64,000 nucleotides of DNA from Cladorrhinum sp. PSN259 (Eukaryota; Ascomycota; Sordariomycetes; Sordariales; Podosporaceae): assembly GCA_033725935.1 (NCBI GenBank), contig MU867072.1, positions 124,001 to 188,000 of the forward strand. The letters run 5' to 3'. The notes below the pieces were generated by a model. That model had not been told where the DNA came from. It saw only the letters and a list, made by a program, of their open reading frames with translations, and did not search any database. A program made the position numbers and the translations under genes. This document shows, piece by piece, positions 57,567-64,000 of this stretch (positions within the stretch are counted from its first letter, which is position 1; every line of letters begins with the position of its first letter).

Positions 57567-58769
57567 ATGGTTTGCACCCCCCACCCCGGTCCCCCCGCTC
57601 CTTTTTGGCTCGCAGCAAGCCCTGGAAGCTATGATGGATGATGTATGGGCATATCTGGCTAACAGATTTAATTTATTTCCAGACAGCAGGAGCCCAGGTC
57701 ATTAGCAACGCCGGCCATGATGACATGATCGTACGTAGTAGACCCTAGAATAATACCAATCCCCGCATAAGCCATTCCACGCATTCCTTATTCTCGAGAT
57801 GCGAACCACGTTTTGACACTCCAGGCAGCATGATGCCGTCCTGGACTACTACGGCCGGAGGTTAGCGACCTGCTCTTCAGACAAGACGATCAAGATTTTC
57901 GAGATTGAGGGCGATTCACAACGGCTTATCGAGACACTCAAGGGGTATGTCCTCTCCCGACAACACCGCTAATGCAGTCCGAGGTGGGTTGGGTGCTGAT
58001 CATGACGATGGGGTACAACAGTCACGAAGGCGCTGTCTGGAGCGTGTCCTGGGCGCATCCCAAGTACGGCAACATCCTGGCGAGTGCGGGCTATGACGGC
58101 AAGGTTCTCATTTGGCGCGAGCAAAACGGCGCATGGCAGCGCATCTTCGACTTTGCCCTCCACAAGGCCAGCGTCAATATGGTTTCCTGGGCACCCCACG
58201 AGGCCGGTTGCCTGTTTGCGTGCGCCTCCTCCGACGGCAACGTTAGCGTTCTCGAGTACAAGGACAACTCCTGGGAGAATAGCATCTTCCACGCTCACGG
58301 CCTCGGCGTCAACTCGGTTTCTTGGGCCCCCGCCACCCAGCCCGGCAACATCGTCAGCAGCAACCCCGTTCCCGGGTCCGCAGGCAACAGGCGGTTCGTC
58401 ACTGGTGGATCAGATAACACTTTGAAGATCTGGGTCTTCGATCCTCCCAAGAACAGCTACACGTTGGAGCGTGAACCACTGGCTGGTCACACCGACTGGG
58501 TGCGTGACGTTGCTTGGAGCCCAACGGTGCTTTCCAAGAGCTACATTGCCAGTGCTTCCCAGGACCGAACGGTTCGCATCTGGACGAGCGACCCTGCCAA
58601 TCCCGGCCAGTGGAATGTCAAGGTGCTCCCCTTCGAGTCTGCTATCTGGAGGGTTAGCTGGTCGCTGAGCGGCAATGTCCTTGCGGCCAGCGGTTCTGAT
58701 AACAAGGTGACACTGTGGAAGGAGAACCTCAAGGGGGAGTGGGAGAACGTCAAAACTATTGAGGAGTAA
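57567..58769 (+). CDS. SEC13: COPII coat / nuclear pore WD40 protein Sec13
   Basis: Four exons (57567-57569, 57683-57730, 57829-57944, 58022-58769) give 304 aa. Exon 1 is only the ATG. The protein begins TAGAQVISNAGHDDMIHDAVLDYYG and has six WD40 blades (GHEGAVWSVSWAHP, ILASAGYDGKVLIW, DGNVSVLEY, TGGSDNTLKIWVF, GHTDWVRDVAWSP, SASQDRTVRIW, AASGSDNKVTLW). This is Sec13 of the COPII Sec13-Sec31 cage and the Nup84 subcomplex. Length equals that of the fungal orthologues. Introns 113, 98 and 77 nt; the first donor is GTTTGC, which is weak, so the 5' end rests on homology-like continuity. An AATAAA occurs 37 nt after the stop. Confidence 0.95.
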
Positions 58770-59124
58770 GGGGGCGGCAAAAACATCCATCAATCATGTG
58801 TCGATAATAAAATAGGAGGCGAAGAATTTCGAGGCGTTAATGGTGCAGGGAACGGTTAACTAGAATATAATGACCGACTATGATGAAGTCTGGAAGGCAG
58901 TACTGTTTCCCTCACATGTGTTCAACGATAACGATCAAAAGTGGGCAATTTATAGCGACCGATTCTATTTTGTATACCGATCTACTGCATCTTCAAGCGA
59001 TGACGGCGGTCTCGTCTCACGCGTGAACCACCTCCATTAGCCAATCTACTATTTACATCCCAATTGTATCACAAGTTGTCTTATCACACCAAAAATACAC
59101 AAGAGAGAACTAATGAAAACCCCC
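58770..59124. other. short intergenic region between convergent genes
   Basis: 3' flanks of SEC13 and the sorbosone-dehydrogenase-type gene. Nothing further seen. Confidence 0.5.
58806..58811 (+). terminator. polyadenylation signal AATAAA of SEC13
   Basis: AATAAA 37 nt after the SEC13 stop in an AT-rich flank. Motif and position only. Confidence 0.45.
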
Positions 59125-60684
59125 TTAGGCAATGACAAGCCAAACTCCACCTACAAACGACGCCACAACCGTCAAACCAACCATCAGCCAGCCCTCGGTC
59201 CTAACACCACCAACGGCCCTCACGGCAGGACTAGAAGTCGAAGCCTCGGCAGGCTCATCACCGGTCTGAGTGCCCGAGCCACCATCAGTCTGAGTTTGAT
59301 CGGGATAAGTGTAATCCCCTTGATCAAGGACCCAAATCTCGCCCTGGTGGTCGCTGGTGACAAACAACCTGCCCTTGCTGTCAAACAGCAGCCCCGCGGG
59401 TCTGAAGCACCCCTTGTCCCTGCAGTTGCTGTTGTCCGCGTTGCGCAGGATATCGACGGTGGCGCTGTTATTGGTCGACGCCGCGACTGGCTCCCCGGAC
59501 TCTCTGTTCCAATCAACGTAGGAAACCTTGTAGCCCTGGGGGTCGTCCCTGTTCCAGGAGCCGTGGAAGGAAATGTATCCCCTGTCGCCCGAGGGGGAGA
59601 ACTTGATGTCGAGCGGGGCCATGTGCGCCATGAAGGTCAGGCGGGGCGCGACGTAGTCCCTGTTGCACGTCTCGTCGTTGATGTCCTCCTTGTTGTCGAG
59701 CGCAAAGTTGTTGCCGACCTGCAGGGTCCCGTTCTCGGGGATCAGGGCCGGGTCGTAGAGGGCAAAGCAGTGGGGGTACCCGTAGTTTTCGCCCTCGGGA
59801 AAAGAACCGTCCAGCCTGCCGTGGTAGTTCATTTCCTCTCCCGGGTTTTGGTTGTGGATGTCCACCCCGAGGCGGTGGATGCCGTCGGCCGAGTTCTCAA
59901 CCGAGTAGATGCCTCCGGTCACTGGGTGCTCGCCCACGCCGACCGAGTTGCGAAGACCCCAGCCGATGAGGGTTCCTTCTGTGGGGTAATCGTATGCTTT
60001 GAAAGAAGAGGAGGAGAGCAAAGAGGAAGAGATGTTGAAAGCGCGGAGCTGGGCTATGCCTGTCTCCTGCTCGATTGAGAGGTCGTCCATGTTTGCGGCC
60101 GAGCCGCGGGAGACGAGGAGGAGGTCTGGTTTCTTGGCCGGGAGCAAGAGGGTGCGGGTGTAGTGGTCCTCGTTGAACATGTTTGTGACGATTATTTTGC
60201 GGTTCCTGACCGAGACGGTCTCGGCGTCGTACTCCCAGGTGTGGACTTGGTCCGGGGTTGAGATGTAGAGGAGCCTGCCATCTGGGGAGAGCTCGATGCC
60301 GTGGTTGTACTAAATTTTGGGTTGTTTTGTTAGCAATCTGATCCCCCTGAGAAATTATGTGAATGTGAAACCTACATTCTCGGTGTCGTTGATGAGAATC
60401 TTCTTGTTCTCAACAGAGATACAGCCATTGTTATCCGCAATGTTGAAATAAGTGATTCCCGTTCCCTCGGCCACCAGCAGAGCTCCCTTGCTGTCAAAAA
60501 TCATACCACGAGGCCTTGAAAGCCCCCCGGTGATCAATTGAGCCCTCCAACCATTGCGAGCCAAGGGGAAGGTGTAGTTGGGCTTCAAGGCATTGGCACA
60601 GCTATCATCCTGAGCACTGCTGCCAGTCGCAAAAGATAACAAGGCTGCCGCGCCAAAGGCAGCTTGGTTGATGAGACGGACCAT
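59125..60684 (-). CDS. secreted sorbosone/glucose-dehydrogenase-type beta-propeller, GPI-anchored
   Basis: Two exons (60684-60376, 60309-59125) with a 66-nt GTAGGT...TTGCTAAC...TTTAG intron give 497 aa. A signal peptide (ending GSSAQ) precedes a beta-propeller of the soluble quinoprotein type: GWRAQLITGGLSRPRGMIFDSKGALLVAE, NHGIELSPDGRLLYIS, GWGLRNSVGVGEHP, DIKFSPSGDRGYISFHGSWNRDDPQGYK and RPAGLLFDSKGRLFVTSDHQGEIW are the recognisable blades. This matches fungal L-sorbosone dehydrogenase / PQQ-dependent pyranose dehydrogenase relatives. Whether PQQ is bound cannot be told from here. The C-terminus (Thr/Ser/Gly-rich, then GWLMVGLTVVASFVGGVWLVIA) is a typical GPI signal. A TATATAA-like element lies near 60830-60837. 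Likely oxidises sugars at the cell surface. Confidence 0.88.
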
Positions 60685-62037
60685 TTCTGTCAGTTTCTCA
60701 GACTTCCTCTTTGCCTGGAAAACAGCTACGGAAAGGAAGAAAGAGGGGAAGCTTCAGCTCGCGAACAGCAAATAGCAAAGCAGCAGAAGCAGAGAGCCTC
60801 GGGTATAAGCCAGCTCCTTCTTTCCTATCTTATATAAAATAGCTACACACACACATACACAGAGCGGCCAGCCACGCGACCAGGCACCGCGTCGTCAGCC
60901 AACATGTTCGCCAAGACGGAACCAATCCTTGGTTGAAACCTGTGATGTGCTCGTTCCTGCCCGCCGAGCTCTTGGAAGCAAAACAAAAGACCGATGTGGT
61001 GCCCTTGTCTTGCTGGGCAGAGTGACTTTGAAGCGAACGAGAGAAGCCGACTTATCCGTCTGAACAGGATGCCGTCCCTCCATCCCTGGCCAGCAGCCGC
61101 CCGCTCTTAGTGCCCTTCTTGACCTACATGTATGTCCACTATGCAAGAGAGCAAGACTAGTGTACAATTTGTGTAACGGTGAGACTTTGTAATTCTTTGT
61201 AAACTCTCGACTTTGTCTGGCATGCCATTGCAGGTGGTCGAAAGTTGTCCCTCGACAATATCGACTATTAGCAGCGGGTGATGTCATTGCTACCCATCCT
61301 TTATGTATGATGCCCATGTCGGATCATGCCATTGAGGTGGGTGGTATTTTCCTTCCTTATCAGGTGGGCAATATATTGGTTCCTCAACGAGGAACCTGGA
61401 AACGAAGGCGGCTGCAAGTCTGGCATTGGCGCGCAGCCTTCCATTCTCTTCCGGAGGTGGTGCATGTCTTGGTGCTAACGGTGACCCGGTAAATGGAGTG
61501 GTTGTGTTGTATTCAATGCGCATTCCTGGAGAGTTCATATGGCCGTTCCCAAGTTCAGCCTTGAGTGTAGATCATGTTCACCAATTTCTTTGACACCGTT
61601 CGTCCTGGAAGCATGCAAGATCAAGGAAGGGACTGCCTGGACTGTCAGTGCTGATAGGGCAGGGCAATGCGCGGGGTACGGGAGCGGTACAGTGCATAGG
61701 TGGGGGCTCTGGTGGAAGGTGGAAAAAATTGAGCCAAAAGCCCCCCAAAAGCGGCATGGCCCGCTTGGCAGCTGGATGCACTGACAGGGGGCTGGTATCA
61801 ACGCCGCCTGCATCCTCGATTCCTTCTCCAATTTCCGCATCCTGGAAAGGCAGACAATCTGCCATGCCGATTTGCCTCTTCCTTTGTGTCACGAGGTTGT
61901 TATCTCCTCTTGGCTGCCAAGCTCCGACATCAGCCATTTTCTGCTCTTCAGTCTCCGTGTCACAAGAATCTTTTGGCATCAGGTAATTCGGCATATGCTT
62001 TTGATAAGGTTTCCCCTTCTGTCTCAAGAACTTCACT
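60685..62037. other. 1.35-kb intergenic region
   Basis: Upstream of the sorbosone-dehydrogenase-type gene and downstream of the DapA-family gene (both minus). Several medium frames on both strands lack splice support or natural composition. An AC repeat at about 60846-60860. Confidence 0.5.
60830..60837 (-). promoter_or_regulatory. TATA-like element of the sorbosone-dehydrogenase-type gene
   Basis: TTATATAA-type sequence about 150 nt upstream of the ATG at 60684 on the minus strand. Motif and spacing only. Confidence 0.4.
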
Positions 62038-63173
62038 TCACACCACAATGCTCTTCTCGATCTCGGCAACCTCAGCCAATGCCTCCCTAATCCTGCTCTT
62101 TGCTTCATCTCCAGGAGGGAGGTATGGCCTTCTCGGCCTCATCTTCTCTTCGGCTCCCTCGATTCCTGCCAGCGGTGCCGTAAAAACACTCGCAGCATAT
62201 TTGACTGAAGCAATCCCTCCAGCCTTTAATGCCTGCTCCGCCAATGCTGCCTTTCGATGTAACTGAAGTGCTTCTAGAGTCTTGCCTTGCTGATACAAGT
62301 CGTAAACCTTGACGATGGTTCTGGGAAAGACATTGCCGAAAGCGGCAATACATCCAGCGCTTCCCACAGCAAGACCTCCAAGTAAGAAGTCGCTCTGTCC
62401 TCCAAACACGGAGAACTCGGACGGACTGAACGTAGCTGCCAGCCTGGTGATTTTGGCCACGCTTCCGCAAGTGAGCTTGACACTGACGATCTCGTCATGC
62501 TTCTTTGCCAGCCGGGTAATAGTGTCACTGTTTGTGGTCAGCTACCTAGGCTCCATGAAGAGAAAAATCTTGGACTGTAAAACAATTGAGCGTAAACTTG
62601 AGTGAACTGCCTTCTTCACCCCATACCCATTTTCCTTTCCTAAGTAAATCCACCCGGGAAAATATATATAAAAAAAACTTACCTATCCAAATCGATCCCA
62701 TTACAAACCGCAGGGAAATTATACAGCACGATCCCGACCCCCTTCCCCTCAACCATCTTTGCAACCTCCCCATAAAACCCATCAATAACCTCCCTGTTCC
62801 CACTGCTCCCGGGAAAGTAACCGACGGGCAGGACCAACAAATACTCTATCCCCCCAACCTCGAGCGCATCCTGCACGTACTCCCGCACCTGAGCGACCGA
62901 ATGTCCGCTGACGCCCGCCATGATGCTCACTCCAGTCCCCTCGACGCATTCTTTGGCCAGCTGCAGCAGCTGCTTCCTCTCTTCCCTCGTCAACAGGAAC
63001 GTCTCGGCATTGGTGCCCAAGATCACGAGCCCCGCCAATCCAGTGTTGCGAGCTAGGTAAGTAAAGTATTTGCGCTGGGCGTCCAGGTCGAGTGTATCGG
63101 TTGAGGGGTCGAATAAAGTGACGGAGGGTGTCCACACCCCGGTAGGGGGCACTTTGATGATCGAGGACGACAT
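62038..63173 (-). CDS. DapA-family aldolase/lyase (dihydrodipicolinate synthase superfamily)
   Basis: Two exons (63173-62683, 62527-62038) with a 155-nt GTAAGT...CTGACC...AAACAG intron give 326 aa, the normal size. It is a TIM barrel forming a Schiff base. The GTNAET stretch (53-58) is the pyruvate-binding loop, Y151 in VLYNFPA is the proton shuttle, and K181 in VSVKLTCGS is the Schiff-base lysine. Blocks GLVILGTNAETFLL, IMAGVSGHSVAQV and FGGQSDFLLGGLAVGSAGCI match fungal members usually annotated as 4-hydroxy-2-oxoglutarate aldolase or KDG/L-KDR aldolase. Substrate cannot be settled from sequence. The frame carries upstream of ATG 63173 to a non-ATG codon and is taken as leader. A TATATAAG-type box lies near 63298-63305. 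Confidence 0.92.
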
Positions 63174-64000
63174 TTCTTTGGTGATGAAGGAATGGAGTAT
63201 AGGTTGGATCGAAAGCAAAACTGGAGAAGAAGGGGGAAAAAAAAAGAAAAGAAAAAAAAAAGTACAAAATACGTTCACGCTCACTTTGAGGTTTACCTTA
63301 TATATACCTAGGTACGAAGGGTGGTGGTGGTGGTGGTGGTGGTTACAATATATATATATATCACGGCAAGTACGATGGGAACCAGGTCGCTGGGCACCGA
63401 TCCCATTACTTTCCCCCCATCGGCAGCGGCCTGATCGACAACATTAAGAAATGCCGAGGTGACATTCGGAATCCCCCCTTATGCAGCTAACGCTCCTCGC
63501 TCCCCTCAGCGGAGGCAACATCCATCCCACAGCTTGCTTCTTCATCCTGCAGATATATACCATACACACACACATACAGTTTCTCTCCTTTTTGATCCAG
63601 TATATTCGTTTACTTTCCCTATCTCCAAAAAACAAAAAGAAAAAAAAACTTGATTATTAACAGTGTTGTTTTTTTTCGTTCATCCCTTCAAAGTGCGTGT
63701 GCTCCATGATAAAAGCAAGCAAGCACACAAAACAAGCCAACAACAACAGAGCCAAACGAGAAAAAGGCAAGTTCCAAGTAAGAGAAGAGGAAAAAAAGGA
63801 AAAAAGGAAATACCAACAACAGCAGTAAACACACTATAAGAAAACGGAGAGAAAAGCACATTCTTGCTAGTCCCACAACGACATTGCCCCTTTCATATAC
63901 CTCCTCTCCCCATGAAAGAAAACATCAAAGCGAATAGCACGCCGCTAAACAGTCTTTATACTCACCGATTCAAAACCAATCCCTCTCCCATTTGCCACAG
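63174..64000. other. right-edge intergenic region with microsatellites
   Basis: Promoter side of the DapA-family gene: A-rich run at 63238-63263, GGT array at about 63319-63343, TA array at about 63349-63361, CA repeat near 63564-63575. No exon is supported before the window ends. Confidence 0.5.
63298..63305 (-). promoter_or_regulatory. TATA box of the DapA-family gene
   Basis: TATATAAG on the minus strand about 125 nt upstream of the ATG at 63173. Motif and spacing only. Confidence 0.45.

Noticed and set aside
59113..60078. 321-codon plus-strand frame antisense to the sorbosone-dehydrogenase-type gene
   Set aside because: Mirror of a real C-ending coding frame; no recognisable motifs.
61290..61538. 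82-codon minus-strand frame in the 60.7-62.0 kb gap
   Set aside because: Isolated, no splice partners and no recognised pattern; several overlapping frames of equal quality exist on both strands.

Overview
This is a window of nuclear DNA from a filamentous ascomycete (Pezizomycotina). Sordariomycetes, probably Sordariales, is my inference from the general character of the proteins, not from a search. The basis is many short spliceosomal introns (mostly 50-115 nt) with GTATGT/GTAAGT/GTGAGT donors, CTGAC/CTAAC-type branch sites and CAG/TAG acceptors. The gene set also fits: PEX20, SEC13, an MLP1/TPR-type nucleoporin, a BIM1/X325 copper protein, a fungal NB-ARC/TPR receptor, a CorA-like protein and a fungal terpene cyclase. 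I see no operons, rRNA genes, intact tRNA genes or CRISPR. Exon joins were worked out by hand from frame, splice consensus and length divisible by three.

Layout, left to right. 0.8-3.7 kb: a CorA-like membrane protein and a 134-aa conserved small protein (both minus). 5.8-7.1 kb: a hypothetical gene whose first intron carries a homopolymer/N assembly scar. 8.3-9.0 kb: a secreted BIM1/X325 copper protein. 9.3-11.1 kb: a Ser/Thr kinase with an FHA-like N-terminus (minus). 13.5-14.7 kb: a conserved hypothetical. 16.4-17.5 kb: an aldo-keto reductase. 18.3-18.9 kb: an acidic repeat protein with an in-frame TAG behind the upstream ATG. 20.1-20.6 kb: a coiled-coil protein. 21.4-22.3 kb: a glutathione S-transferase. 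23.4-23.8 kb: a possible broken gene. 24.5-25.5 kb: an FSH-type hydrolase that has lost its nucleophile serine. 26.3-27.5 kb: a secreted low-complexity protein.

The accessory-looking centre (29.0-37.6 kb) has a divergently transcribed pair: a DUF7580-type protein and a 1539-aa receptor with an acuF-like C2H2 region, an NB-ARC NTPase and C-terminal TPR-like helices. A CmcJ/AsaB-type oxygenase follows. 38.5-40.4 kb is gene-poor and holds more homopolymer scars.

The right half is mostly housekeeping and cell surface. 40.8-47.1 kb: the MLP1/TPR nucleoporin. 47.8-50.2 kb: a single-pass surface protein with three six-cysteine modules. 51.4-53.9 kb: a DOPA-dioxygenase-family protein next to a class I terpene cyclase. 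55.5-56.7 and 57.6-58.8 kb: PEX20 and SEC13, divergent. 59.1-60.7 kb: a GPI-anchored sorbosone-dehydrogenase-type beta-propeller. 62.0-63.2 kb: a DapA-family aldolase/lyase.

Most neighbours do not share a pathway. The arrangements that suggest joint function are the DUF7580/NB-ARC head-to-head pair (nonself recognition) and the terpene cyclase/DOPA-dioxygenase pair (possible small metabolite locus). PEX20/SEC13 share a promoter region by position only.
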